Positions 8,248 through 16,967 of a DNA stretch of 64,000 nucleotides are shown one piece after another. The notes under the pieces were generated by a model, which worked only from the letters and a program-made list of their open reading frames with translations, was not told the DNA's origin and did no database searches. The stretch's first letter is position 1. The number at the start of each line of letters is the position of its first letter. Source of the DNA: Streptomyces sp. SID8352 (lineage in GTDB: Bacteria; Actinomycetota; Actinomycetes; Streptomycetales; Streptomycetaceae); the NCBI RefSeq assembly GCF_009862265.1, contig NZ_WWGX01000030.1, forward strand, positions 1 to 64,000, written 5' to 3'. The translations under genes were made by a program, and so were the position numbers.

Positions 8248-9525
8248 TCAGCCGGGGGCGCCGACCCGCTGCGGCGGACCCTGCGCGGGCAGCGCCACCC
8301 GCTCCCGCACCACCGGCTCCAGCAGCAGCGGCACCCCCACCACCGGCAGCAGCCAGGCCAGCACGATCAGCCGCCCGCCCCAGATGGAGATGTCCGGATG
8401 CGCGGCCTGGGTGAGGAACCCGGTGAACGCCGCCGCCACCACGAACACCCCGGCCGCGCCGCCGCGCCGCAGCGCCCCCCACGCCCCCGCGCAGAGCGCC
8501 GCCGCGAACAGCGGCTCCCACGCCTGGCGGCGCAGCCACTCCACCCAGAAGTTCCCCTGCAACTGCCGGAACTCCGCCCAGGGGCGCTCCCGGTCCGGCC
8601 GCGCGAAGTGGTCGGTGAGCAGGTCCTGGAGGCTGTCGCCCTCCGACGGGTAGCCCAGCAGCCGCGCCAGGACCAGCGCCACCACCACCCCCGTCGCCCC
8701 CACCGCCGCCAGCGACAGCACCCCCCGGCCCGGGGAGCGGCCCCGTCTCCGGCGGCGCAGCGCGACCAGGACGCCCGCCACCGCCAGGCACAGCCCCAGG
8801 AACATCGCCTGGGAGTGCTTGACCGTGAACAGCGCCAGCAGCGCCCCGGCGACCAGCGCCGGACCCGACCGGGTCCGCCCGGCCCGCAGCGTCAGCGCGC
8901 AGCCCCAGACCGCCACCAGGGTCAGCGCCATCAGCAGCCCCTCGGTCATCGGGCGCATCGCCGTCGTCCCGCACGGCAGCACGTAGTAGAGCGCCTGCCC
9001 CACCAGTGCCAGCGGCACCGGCGCGGACAGCGTCCGCAGCACCAGCGCCACCAGGGCCCCGCCCGCGCAGGCGATCACCACCCCCGCCGCCCACAGCCCC
9101 CACACCGGGCCGAGCGCCAGCACAAAGGGGACCAGGAACACCGGGTACCCCGGCCGCGCCTCGAAGATCGCCATGTAGCGCTCCGTCAGATACGGCACGG
9201 TGTGCCCGCCGGTCCGCCCGGCCGCCAGCCGCGGCTCCACCTGCCGCCATTCCGCCGCCCGGCACCGCTCCGTCACCGCGTCGCCGGGGTCGGCCCGGTG
9301 GAAGCGGACCACGTCCACGCCCTGCGCGCGCCGCGCCACGTCCGCCCGGCTCGCGCACACGTAGTCGATGGTGGCCTCCGCCACCCCCCGCTCGTCCCCG
9401 CCGGCCAGGCTCAGCGCGTACGACAGGTAGTTCTTGGTGTCGGGGGTGTCCCGGCCGGTGACGTTGGCCAGTTGCAGCACGGCGAACAGCGCGGCCAGGA
9501 CCAGCACCCACGTGCGCGTCCTCAC
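8248..9525 (-). CDS. polytopic membrane protein of unknown function in the TagF-like operon
   Basis: A 425-residue protein beginning VRTRTWVLVLAALFAVLQL (signal anchor), with a soluble loop of about 90 residues and then eight or nine likely membrane helices. The loop includes CASRADVARRAQGV and a second Cys at AVTERCRAAEW. The GTG start overlaps the TGA of the upstream GT2-TagF gene as GTGA, so translation is coupled and the two products probably act together. The architecture, with a long first outer loop, resembles GT-C enzymes of the ArnT/PMT type, but no catalytic motif can be named. Assignment as a membrane component of polymer decoration is inference. Confidence 0.72.
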   Translation of the reverse strand: MRTRTWVLVLAALFAVLQLANVTGRDTPDTKNYLSYALSLAGGDERGVAEATIDYVCASRADVARRAQGVDVVRFHRADPGDAVTERCRAAEWRQVEPRLAAGRTGGHTVPYLTERYMAIFEARPGYPVFLVPFVLALGPVWGLWAAGVVIACAGGALVALVLRTLSAPVPLALVGQALYYVLPCGTTAMRPMTEGLLMALTLVAVWGCALTLRAGRTRSGPALVAGALLALFTVKHSQAMFLGLCLAVAGVLVALRRRRRGRSPGRGVLSLAAVGATGVVVALVLARLLGYPSEGDSLQDLLTDHFARPDRERPWAEFRQLQGNFWVEWLRRQAWEPLFAAALCAGAWGALRRGGAAGVFVVAAAFTGFLTQAAHPDISIWGGRLIVLAWLLPVVGVPLLLEPVVRERVALPAQGPPQRVGAPG

Positions 9526-11750
9526 GGGTGCGTCAGCAGGTCGCGCCCGGCCGGTTCCGCACGGGAACCCGGCACCACCGGGCCCGGCGGCGGGGCGGGC
9601 ATCTCCTCGCCCAGCATCAGCGTGCGCACCACCCGCTCGGCCGCCCGCCCGTCGTCGAAGGCGCAGAACCGGCTCCGGAACACCGACCGCCGGCGCTCCG
9701 CCTCCGCGTCCCGCCAGGCCCCCGACTCCAGCAGCCCGACCAGCTCCCGGTACGACCGGGAGACCGCGCCCGGCGCCTCGGCCGTGATGTCGAAGTACGC
9801 GCCCCGGCTCGCCGTGTACGCCTCCCAGTCGTCGGCGTGGACCACGACGGGCCGGTCCAGCAGCGCGAAGTCGAACATCAGGGCCGAGTAGTCGGTGATC
9901 AGCAGGTCCGCCGCGAGCAGCACCCGCTCGGCGTGCGGCTCGTCGGTCGCGTCGATCAGCACGCCCCGCCGGTGCAGCTCCGACAGGCCCAGCCCGCGCG
10001 CCGGGCCGGTGGCCAGCGCGGGGTGCAGCCGCACCACCAGGGTGTGGCCCGGCCCCAGGTCGGAGGCGAGCCGCGCCGGGTCGATCCGCTCCACATGGCC
10101 GCCGCGCCGGTACTCCCGCCGGGTCGGGGCGTACAGCACCACCCTGTCCCCGGCCGGGACCCCGAGCAGCTCCCGGGCCCGGCGCACCTCCTCGGGCCCG
10201 GCGCCCACCAGCACGTCGTTGCGCGGACTGCCGGTGCGCGCGGACGCGAAGTGGCACGGGTACGCCCGCTCCCACACCCGCTCCGAGTGCAGGTTGGCGA
10301 CCAGGCTGTGGTCCCAGCGGTCCGCCCGGCGCAGCATCTGCGGCACGTCCAGCCCGTGCCGGGCGCCCGGCTTGCGCAGCAGGTCGGCGCCCATGTACTT
10401 CAGCGGCGTCCCCTGGTGGGTCTGGATGTGGACGCTGCCGGGGCGCTTGGCCAGCGCGCCGGGCCAGTTGACGTTGTTGACGAGGAACGAGGCCCGCTCG
10501 GTCACCCTGCGGTACTCCGCGCCGCCCACGACCACGTGCTCGGTGTCCGGCGGCAGCAGCGCCGCCGTCTCCTCGTCCCGCACCACCCACACCCCGCGCA
10601 GCCCCGGCGCGAACTCCCGGGCCGCGCGGTGCACCGCCGCCGGGTCGCCCAGCACGCCCCGGTGCGAGAACGCGGAGTAGACCACGAGGTCCGGATCGAG
10701 CGGACGGCGCCCGCGCACCGCGGTCCGCACCCGCTCCAGCCGCCCCGCGACCGCGCCGCGCGCCCGCCCCGCCCGCCGCTCCAGCCCGGCCCCGGCCCGC
10801 CCGGCCCGCAGCCGCAGGCGGTAGGCGGCGTACCCGTGCTCCAGGACCCGCAGCCCGGCGGGGACCTCCGCGTCCGCCGGGCGGTGGCGGCGGAACATCT
10901 CGGCGGTGCGGCGGAAGAACTCGCCCTTGTCCGAGGGCGGCAGCCGGTCCGGCTTGGACAGGATGTCCAGGCAGTGCTCGCCCATCTTGGCGTGCAGGAA
11001 CGGCCGCCAGTGCGCCAGCTCCGGGCGGGCGTCCACGAAGGCGAAGACCCGCTCGTACTGCTCGTGGATGTCGAAGTGCTTGCGGCTGGTGGTCGAGAGG
11101 ATGTTGCCGCTGCGCCGCTGCCGGTAGTTGAGGCAGATGCGGTCCAGGGCGGCGATCCGCCCGGCGCTGAGCATCACCGGGAACGTCCACGGGGTGTCCT
11201 CGTAGTAGCCCGGCGGGAAGGTGAAGCCCTCCGCCTCGACGAAGTCCCGCCGGTAGAGTTTGTTCCACACCACCATCAGCAGATCGAGGATCTCCGGGCG
11301 CCCGGCCGCGGTGAAGGTGCCGTCCCCGGCCTCCGCGAGGACCCGGGCCAGCGCGTTGCGCCGGGTCCCGCCCCACCAGTAGGTGCGCGCGTAGTCGAAG
11401 ACCAGCACCTCCGGGTCGTCGGTCTCGGCGAGCCGGTCGGCCATCGCGGCCAGCGCGCCCGGGGTGAGGGTGTCGTCGCTGTCCAGGAAGAACAGGTAGT
11501 CGCCGGTGGCCAGCGGCATCCCGGCGTTGCGGGCCCGGCCGAGACCGGCGTTCTCCTCCAGGTGCAGCACGCGCACCCGCTCGTCGCGGGCCGCGTAGGC
11601 GTCGAGGATCGCGCCGCAGCCGTCCGGCGAGCAGTCGTTCACGGCGATGACCTCGACGTCCCGGAAGGACTGGGTGAGGACCGAGTCGAGGCACTCGCCG
11701 AGAAAGCCCTGCACCCGGTAGCAGGGGACGATGACGCTGAAGCGGGGCAC
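9522..11750 (-). CDS. bifunctional family 2 glycosyltransferase / TagF-like polyol-phosphate transferase
   Basis: Likely cytoplasmic-face enzyme that builds or decorates a teichoic-acid-like chain. It has 742 residues. The N-terminal GT-A domain (FSVIVPCYRVQGF, IAVNDCSPDG, GLGRARNAG, metal-binding DSDD at 90-93) occupies about residues 1-250. The second half, about 355-730, is a CDP-glycerol glycerophosphotransferase domain with HIQTHQGTPLKYMG, VVLYAPTRREY, LLITDYSALMFDFALLDRP and FCAFDDGRAAERV. The GTG start follows a GGAG ribosome site and lies 7 bases after the upstream paralogue's stop; its end overlaps the next gene. CDP-glycerol, CDP-ribitol or another polyol donor cannot be decided from sequence. 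Confidence 0.9.
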   Translation of the reverse strand: MPRFSVIVPCYRVQGFLGECLDSVLTQSFRDVEVIAVNDCSPDGCGAILDAYAARDERVRVLHLEENAGLGRARNAGMPLATGDYLFFLDSDDTLTPGALAAMADRLAETDDPEVLVFDYARTYWWGGTRRNALARVLAEAGDGTFTAAGRPEILDLLMVVWNKLYRRDFVEAEGFTFPPGYYEDTPWTFPVMLSAGRIAALDRICLNYRQRRSGNILSTTSRKHFDIHEQYERVFAFVDARPELAHWRPFLHAKMGEHCLDILSKPDRLPPSDKGEFFRRTAEMFRRHRPADAEVPAGLRVLEHGYAAYRLRLRAGRAGAGLERRAGRARGAVAGRLERVRTAVRGRRPLDPDLVVYSAFSHRGVLGDPAAVHRAAREFAPGLRGVWVVRDEETAALLPPDTEHVVVGGAEYRRVTERASFLVNNVNWPGALAKRPGSVHIQTHQGTPLKYMGADLLRKPGARHGLDVPQMLRRADRWDHSLVANLHSERVWERAYPCHFASARTGSPRNDVLVGAGPEEVRRARELLGVPAGDRVVLYAPTRREYRRGGHVERIDPARLASDLGPGHTLVVRLHPALATGPARGLGLSELHRRGVLIDATDEPHAERVLLAADLLITDYSALMFDFALLDRPVVVHADDWEAYTASRGAYFDITAEAPGAVSRSYRELVGLLESGAWRDAEAERRRSVFRSRFCAFDDGRAAERVVRTLMLGEEMPAPPPGPVVPGSRAEPAGRDLLTHP

Positions 11751-11757
11751 TGCGGGG

Positions 11758-13995
11758 TCAGCTCCTTACGAGGGGGACGGCGGCGGGCGCCGGACGGCGC
11801 CGCGCGAGCGGGATCACGGGCGGGATCGCCTCCGGCGGCTCACCGAGCAGCACCCGGCGGACCACCCGCTCGGCGGCCCGGCCGTCGTCGAACGCGCAGA
11901 ACCGCTCGCGGAACGCGGCCCGCAGCGCCGTGGCGCCGGGTCCCGCCCAGTCGCCGTCGCGGAAGACGCGGGCCAGTTCGCCGGGGGTGCGCGCGACCGG
12001 GCCCGGCGGCTCGGCCATCAGGTCGAAGTAGACGCCCCGGGTCTCCCGGTACACCTCCCAGTCGTCGGCGTACACGACGATCGGCCGGTCGAGGCAGGCA
12101 TAGTCGAACATGATCGACGAGTAGTCGGTGACCAGCGCGTCGGCGGCCAGGCACACCTCCTCCGAGGAGCGGTGCCCGGTCACGTCGATGACCCGGCCGC
12201 CACCGCCGCCGGGGGCGCCCCGGTCGTAGAAGTAGTGGGCGCGCAGCAGCACCACCACGTCCTCGCCGGCCGCCGCGCAGAACGCCTCCAGATCCAGGCG
12301 GCCCGCGCCGAACCCGTCCTCGTGGTCGCGGTGCGTGGGCGCGTACAGCACGGCCGTCGCCCCCTCGGGCACCCCGAGTTCGCGGCGGACCCGGGCGACG
12401 TCCGCGGCGGTCGCCGTGAGGAACACGTCGTTGCGCGGATAGCCGTACTCCAGTTGCTCGTAGGAGCCGGGGAAGGCCCGCTCCCACATCCGGGTGGAGT
12501 GCGGGTTGGCGGACAGGTTGTAGTCCCAGCGGTCCACCCGGCCCAGCAGCCGGGTGAAGCTGCCGCTCACCGCCGCCACCACGGGGTACGTCGACTGGTC
12601 CACGCCCATCGTCTTCAGCGGGGTGCCGTGCTGCGTCTGGAGGTGGACGCTGCCGGGGCGCTTGACCACGCCCTCCGCGAAGTTGGCGTTGTTGACCAGA
12701 TAGGTGGCTCGGGCCAGCACGTCCCAGTAGCGGCGGCTGCCGATCACCGCGTGGTCCACCCCCTCGGGCACGGTGTGCGCCTGGTCCGGCTCGACCAGGA
12801 ACACCCCGTGCAGGTGCGGGGCGAGGGCCCGTGCCTTGGCGTGGATCGCGGCCGGGTTGCAGGCGTAGCCCCGCCCCCAGTAGGCGCAGTAGGCGACCAG
12901 CCGGGGGTCCAGCGGACGGCGCAGCCGGGCGCGGTAGTACAGCCGGGTGCGCAGCCCGCGCGCCCGCCGCAGCCGGGACGGCAGCGCGCCGGCCACCCGC
13001 CCGGCCGCGCGCAGGACGCGGAAGCCGGTGTACGAGCCGGCGGCCAGCAGCCGGTGCTGCACGCCGATCCGTCCGCCCGGGGGCCGGAACCCGGCGGGGC
13101 GGTGGCGCCGGTAGAGGCGGCTCGCCCGGCGGAAGAAGGACCGGCGCTCCCGGCGGGTCAGCCGGCGCGGATGCGTGGCCGTCTTCAGGACCGCGGCGAA
13201 GAGCTGCTCGAACAGCGGCCCGCGCCGCTCCACCGGAAGGTCCCGCCCGGCGGCGCGGTCGAGCGCCTCCTCGGCCCGGTCCAGCAGTTCGGCGTGGTGC
13301 CCGCCGGGCAGCCCGAGCCGGTTGCCCTGGCGCCGCACCCGGTGGCGCACGGCCACCGCGCGCAGCACCGCCATCCGCTCGGCCTCCGCCGCGACCCGGG
13401 TGCCGAAGCCGATGTCGGTGAAGTGCCCGGCGGGGAACTCCAGCCCGCGCTCCGTGAGGAACGCCCGGCGGTAGGCGGCGCTCCACGCCGGGAGGACGGC
13501 GCCGGTCAGCCGCGGGGCCCGGTCCGGGGCGAAGGCGTCCCGGGGGGCCCCGGCCAGCAGCGGGTCGGCCGGGTACGAGGGCTCGCCCTCCCACCAGGGA
13601 ACGCGCTCGTGCCCGAAGTACAGGACGTCGGCGCCGCCGGTCTCGGCCAGCCGCGCGTCCAGGGCCGCCAGGGCGCCCGGCGCGAGCAGGTCGTCGCCGT
13701 CGAGGAAGAGCACGTACGTCCCCGTCGCCGCCCGCAGCCCGGCGTTGCGCGCCCCGGCCAGCCCCTCCGACGGCGGCGAGTGCACCGGGGCCACCCGCGG
13801 GTCGCGGGCGGCGCGGGCGGTCACGGTCTCCGCCGCCGCGGCGTCCGGCGCGCCGTGGCCGGCGGTCCCGTCCGGGGCGTCCTGGACCGGGATGAGCTGG
13901 AGGTCGGCGAAGGACTGGCCGAGGACCGAGTCCAGGGCCTCGGACAGCCGCCCTGCGACCCCATGGGACGGGACGACGATGCTGAAGCGGGGCAT
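11758..13995 (-). CDS. second GT2 / TagF-like polyol-phosphate transferase, paralogue of the neighbour
   Basis: First gene of the leftward operon, 745 residues, with the same two-domain plan as the downstream paralogue: FSIVVPSHGVAGRL, GLAGARNAG and FLDGDDLL for the glycosyltransferase, then HLQTQHGTPLKTMG, VLYAPTHRDHE, ALVTDYSSIMFDYACLDRP and FCAFDDGRAAERV for the TagF-like part. The GT2 half is more divergent: the usual DD motif is degraded (PVQDAPDGTAG), so donor binding there may be altered, while DGDD is intact. The ATG start is preceded by an AAAGAG-type ribosome site. Two such enzymes in tandem suggest priming and elongation, or two different polyol-phosphate units. Confidence 0.88.
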   Translation of the reverse strand: MPRFSIVVPSHGVAGRLSEALDSVLGQSFADLQLIPVQDAPDGTAGHGAPDAAAAETVTARAARDPRVAPVHSPPSEGLAGARNAGLRAATGTYVLFLDGDDLLAPGALAALDARLAETGGADVLYFGHERVPWWEGEPSYPADPLLAGAPRDAFAPDRAPRLTGAVLPAWSAAYRRAFLTERGLEFPAGHFTDIGFGTRVAAEAERMAVLRAVAVRHRVRRQGNRLGLPGGHHAELLDRAEEALDRAAGRDLPVERRGPLFEQLFAAVLKTATHPRRLTRRERRSFFRRASRLYRRHRPAGFRPPGGRIGVQHRLLAAGSYTGFRVLRAAGRVAGALPSRLRRARGLRTRLYYRARLRRPLDPRLVAYCAYWGRGYACNPAAIHAKARALAPHLHGVFLVEPDQAHTVPEGVDHAVIGSRRYWDVLARATYLVNNANFAEGVVKRPGSVHLQTQHGTPLKTMGVDQSTYPVVAAVSGSFTRLLGRVDRWDYNLSANPHSTRMWERAFPGSYEQLEYGYPRNDVFLTATAADVARVRRELGVPEGATAVLYAPTHRDHEDGFGAGRLDLEAFCAAAGEDVVVLLRAHYFYDRGAPGGGGGRVIDVTGHRSSEEVCLAADALVTDYSSIMFDYACLDRPIVVYADDWEVYRETRGVYFDLMAEPPGPVARTPGELARVFRDGDWAGPGATALRAAFRERFCAFDDGRAAERVVRRVLLGEPPEAIPPVIPLARRRPAPAAVPLVRS

Positions 13996-14140
13996 TCTGC
14001 TCTTTCTCTCGATGGCCGGGTCCGGCGGGCGGTCCCCGCGGAACGGACCGCCCGGCGGCCGGGGCGCCCTGCGGGCGGCCGGGACGGAGCGGGCCGCGAC
14101 GAGCCGCGGGGCATGAGGACTCCCGGAGGGCGTACGGCGG

Positions 14141-14470
14141 TCAGGGGACGTCGGCGGGCGGCGCTCCCGGGGCGGTGTCGCCGTCGGGAAGGACCGGGCG
14201 GTCGGCGCGGGCCCCCTCCGCCCCGGCGTCGGGGGCCGGGCCGGGACCGCCGCGGGCGGGCGGGCGCACCCGGCCGTGCCGGGCCGCGGTCTCGTCGTCC
14301 GGACCGCCGCGGGCGTCCGGGGAGGGGCCGCCCGGGGAGCGGTCGTCCACCGCGATCGGTCCGGGGCCGGCGTACGACGGGGACGGCACCGGCTCCGGGC
14401 GCACGGGCGGACACGCCCGGACCTGGTACGCGGGGACGATGACACTGAACCGGGGCACGGGGACATCCAT
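14141..14470 (-). pseudogene. remnant of a third GT2-TagF-like gene (5' fragment)
   Basis: Directly upstream of the two paralogues, a leftward frame opens with VPRFSVIVPAYQVR, almost the same start as the intact downstream gene (VPRFSVIVPCYRVQ). After about 25 residues of Pro/Ser filler it resumes with IAVDDRSPGG, matching IAVNDCSPDG in the paralogue. The segment in between is replaced, and the frame then runs into low-complexity sequence and stops after about 109 residues, with no DxD and no TagF domain. This is most simply a decayed copy left by tandem duplication and deletion. A short functional peptide is possible but less likely. Confidence 0.55.
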
Positions 14471-14618
14471 GGGTCGGCACGGGCGTTCGGCCCGGCAACG
14501 GCCAACGGAGTGACTTGGTTACGGTCCTTGTGGCATCCGGGCGACCGCACCCCTCCCCACGTGCGGCCGGACCGGTCAACGCGCCTCGCCCGCAGGGGTG
14601 GTGGCGCGGCGCCCGCTT

Positions 14619-14663
14619 GACGCCCCCCGCGCGCACGGCGGCACCCGTACGGCGGGGGGCGTC
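14619..14663 (-). terminator. hairpin ending the sugar importer operon
   Basis: Perfect 12-bp arms GACGCCCCCCGC/GCGGGGGGCGTC enclose 21 bases that contain further pairing, about 10 bases after the last permease stop. Confidence 0.65.
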
Positions 14664-14672
14664 CGGAGGCGG

Positions 14673-15587
14673 TTACTTGACGGCGCCCGCCATCACACCG
14701 GAGACGAACTGCCGCTGGAACGCGAAGAACACGGCCAGCGGGACCACCATCGAGAGGAACGCGCCCGGGGCCAGCACGTCGACGTTGCTGCCGAACTGCC
14801 GCACCTGCGTCTGGAGGGCGACCGTGATCGGCTGGCTCCCCGCGTCGGAGAAGATCAGCGCGACCAGCATGTCGTTCCACACCCACAGGAACTGGAAGAT
14901 GCCGAGGCTCGCCAGCGCGGGCGCGCCCAGCGGCATCACCACCCGTACGAACAGCCGGAGTTCACCGGCGCCGTCCAGCCGCGCGGCCTCCAGCAGCTCC
15001 CGGGGGATCTCCGCGAAGAAGTTCCGCAGCAGGAACACCGCGAAGGGCAGGCCGAAGCCGACGTGGAACAGGACCACGCCCGCGATGGAGCCGAACAGGC
15101 CGATGGAGCCGAAGAGTTCGGCGATCGGGATGAGCGCCACCTGCACGGGCACCACCAGCAGGCCCACCACCGCGAGGAACCACCAGTCGCGGCCCGGGAA
15201 CTCCATCCACGCGAACGCGTAGCCCGCCAGCGCCCCGATCACCACCACCAGCACCGTCGCCGGGACCGTGATCAGCGCCGTGTTGAGCAGCGACGAGGTG
15301 ATGTCCCCGTTCCCCAGCAGGTCCGCGTAGCTGCCGAAGGTGATCCGGGACGGCTCGGAGAGCACCTTCCACCAGCCGCTCGCCGCCATGTCCTCGGGCG
15401 CCCGCAGCGAGGACAGCAGCAGCCCGACCGTGGGCACCAGCCAGAACAGGGCCACGAGGACCAGGAACACCCGCACCAGCCCGCCGCCCGCCCGCTCCGC
15501 GAGCCGTGCCCCCAGCGGGCGGCGGCCGGCGGCCCTCCGGGAACCCGGGGGCGCCGTCCCCGCGGGGGAATCCGCTGCCGTGGTCAT
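14673..15587 (-). CDS. carbohydrate ABC importer, permease 2 (MalG-type)
   Basis: Inner-membrane subunit of a CUT1 sugar importer, 304 residues with six predicted membrane helices. The cytoplasmic EAA loop reads EAARLDGAGELRLFVRVVMPLGAPAL in two halves around residue 215, the site that docks the ATPase; the C-terminus FQRQFVSGVMAGAVK is typical of MalG-type subunits. The ATG start overlaps the preceding permease stop as ATGA. No ATPase gene lies in the operon, which is usual in Streptomyces, where the shared ATPase MsiK energises many CUT1 systems. The sugar is unknown. Confidence 0.92.
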   Translation of the reverse strand: MTTAADSPAGTAPPGSRRAAGRRPLGARLAERAGGGLVRVFLVLVALFWLVPTVGLLLSSLRAPEDMAASGWWKVLSEPSRITFGSYADLLGNGDITSSLLNTALITVPATVLVVVIGALAGYAFAWMEFPGRDWWFLAVVGLLVVPVQVALIPIAELFGSIGLFGSIAGVVLFHVGFGLPFAVFLLRNFFAEIPRELLEAARLDGAGELRLFVRVVMPLGAPALASLGIFQFLWVWNDMLVALIFSDAGSQPITVALQTQVRQFGSNVDVLAPGAFLSMVVPLAVFFAFQRQFVSGVMAGAVK

Positions 15588-16963
15588 CGCCGGGCCTCCC
15601 GCCGCAGTCGCCGCACGTTGAACCACATCACCGGAACGACCAGCAGCAGCAGGAACACCGCGATGGCGCTGGCCACGCCCGGCTGGTCGGCGGCGAAGCC
15701 CTTGCGGTACAGCTCCAGGGCGAGCACGTTCGCGTCGTCCTGGGAGGAGCCGGGGGCGATGATGAAGACCAGGTCGAACACCTTCAGCACGTTGATCATC
15801 AGGGTGACGGTGACGACCGCCAGCACCGGTGCCAGCAGCGGCACCGTGATCCGCCGGAACACCTGCCACTCGCCCGCCCCGTCCACCCGGGCCGCCTCCA
15901 GCAGTTCCCGGGGGACCCCGGCCAGCCCGGCCCCGATCAGCACCATCGCGAAGCCCGCCCACATCCACACGTACGAGCCGATGATCGCCGGGGTGACCAG
16001 GGAGGGACCGAGCCAGTCCAGGCCGTTGTACGGCTCCTGGAAGTTGTCGGCGGGCAGCCGCAGCAGCGCCCCGTCGGCCGCCGCGGGCAGGCTGAACGTG
16101 CCGTCGCCCGCCGCCCTGGTGGACGCCACCACCTCGCCGTCCCGGACGGCCTCGATCCGCATCCCGGCGTAGCCCACCTCGGAGGCGTCGACCGCGTTGA
16201 GCGTGCCGGAGCCCCGGCCGCGGGTGAAGTCCTGCCAGACAGTGCCGGTGATCCCGCCCTCCTCGGGCCGGGCCGCCGCGGCCGGTCCGGTGCCGTCCGG
16301 CAGCCGGTCCGGGGCGACACCCACCAGCGGCAGCGCGACCGGCACACCGGCCCGCACCGGCAGCTTCGTGACGAACGCGCCGCCCCCGGCCGCCTCCAGC
16401 GGGGAATCGCGTCCCGGGTGCGCCCGGGGGAAGGCCGACGACGTGACGAAGGTGTCGTGCACCCCGACCCACACCGCGTTCGCCACGCCCTTCTCCGGCG
16501 CCTGGTCGTACACCAGGCGGAAGATGATGCCCGCGGCCAGCATGGAGATCGCCATCGGCATGAAGACGACCAGCTTGAACGCCGTCGCCCAGCGCACCCG
16601 TTCGGTCAGGACGGCGAAGACCAGGCCGAGCGCGGTGGCGACGGCGGGCGCGAACACCACCCAGACGACGTTGTTGCGCAGGGCGGTGCGGATGCCGTCG
16701 TCGGTGAACAGCGCCCGGTAGTTGTCCAGTCCGGCGAAGGAGTCGCCCGACCGGTCGTAGAAGCTGCGGACCACCGAGTACCCGACCGGGTAGACCACGA
16801 GCGCGCCGAGCAGCACCAGGGCGGGCAGCAGGAACAGGACCGCCAGTGTCCGGCGGGTGCCGGTCACGCCCCGGCGCGGCCCGCGCCCCCGGACGGGCGC
16901 GGCGGGAGCGGGCACGGGGGCGGCGGGGGCCGCTGGGGGCCCCGCCGCCGGGTTCGGCGCCAC
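15584..16963 (-). CDS. carbohydrate ABC importer, permease 1 (MalF-type) with an extracytoplasmic insert
   Basis: Partner permease, 459 residues against about 300 for most family members. Residues 30-155 contain the first helices (LAVLFLLPALVLLGALVVYP onward) and 311-459 the rest, with the EAA loop EAARVDGAGEWQVFRRI near 354. Between them, residues about 160-310, lies an inserted soluble region that must face outward. Its second half (GYAGMRIEAVRDGEVVAST, then GDGTFSLP) looks like a small beta-sandwich of the Cna-B/carboxypeptidase-regulatory kind. Escherichia coli MalF also carries a large periplasmic loop that touches the binding protein, so docking is a reasonable role. The GTG start lies 4 bases after the binding-protein stop. 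Confidence 0.88.
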   Translation of the reverse strand: MAPNPAAGPPAAPAAPVPAPAAPVRGRGPRRGVTGTRRTLAVLFLLPALVLLGALVVYPVGYSVVRSFYDRSGDSFAGLDNYRALFTDDGIRTALRNNVVWVVFAPAVATALGLVFAVLTERVRWATAFKLVVFMPMAISMLAAGIIFRLVYDQAPEKGVANAVWVGVHDTFVTSSAFPRAHPGRDSPLEAAGGGAFVTKLPVRAGVPVALPLVGVAPDRLPDGTGPAAAARPEEGGITGTVWQDFTRGRGSGTLNAVDASEVGYAGMRIEAVRDGEVVASTRAAGDGTFSLPAAADGALLRLPADNFQEPYNGLDWLGPSLVTPAIIGSYVWMWAGFAMVLIGAGLAGVPRELLEAARVDGAGEWQVFRRITVPLLAPVLAVVTVTLMINVLKVFDLVFIIAPGSSQDDANVLALELYRKGFAADQPGVASAIAVFLLLLVVPVMWFNVRRLRREARR

Positions 16964-16967
16964 CGCG

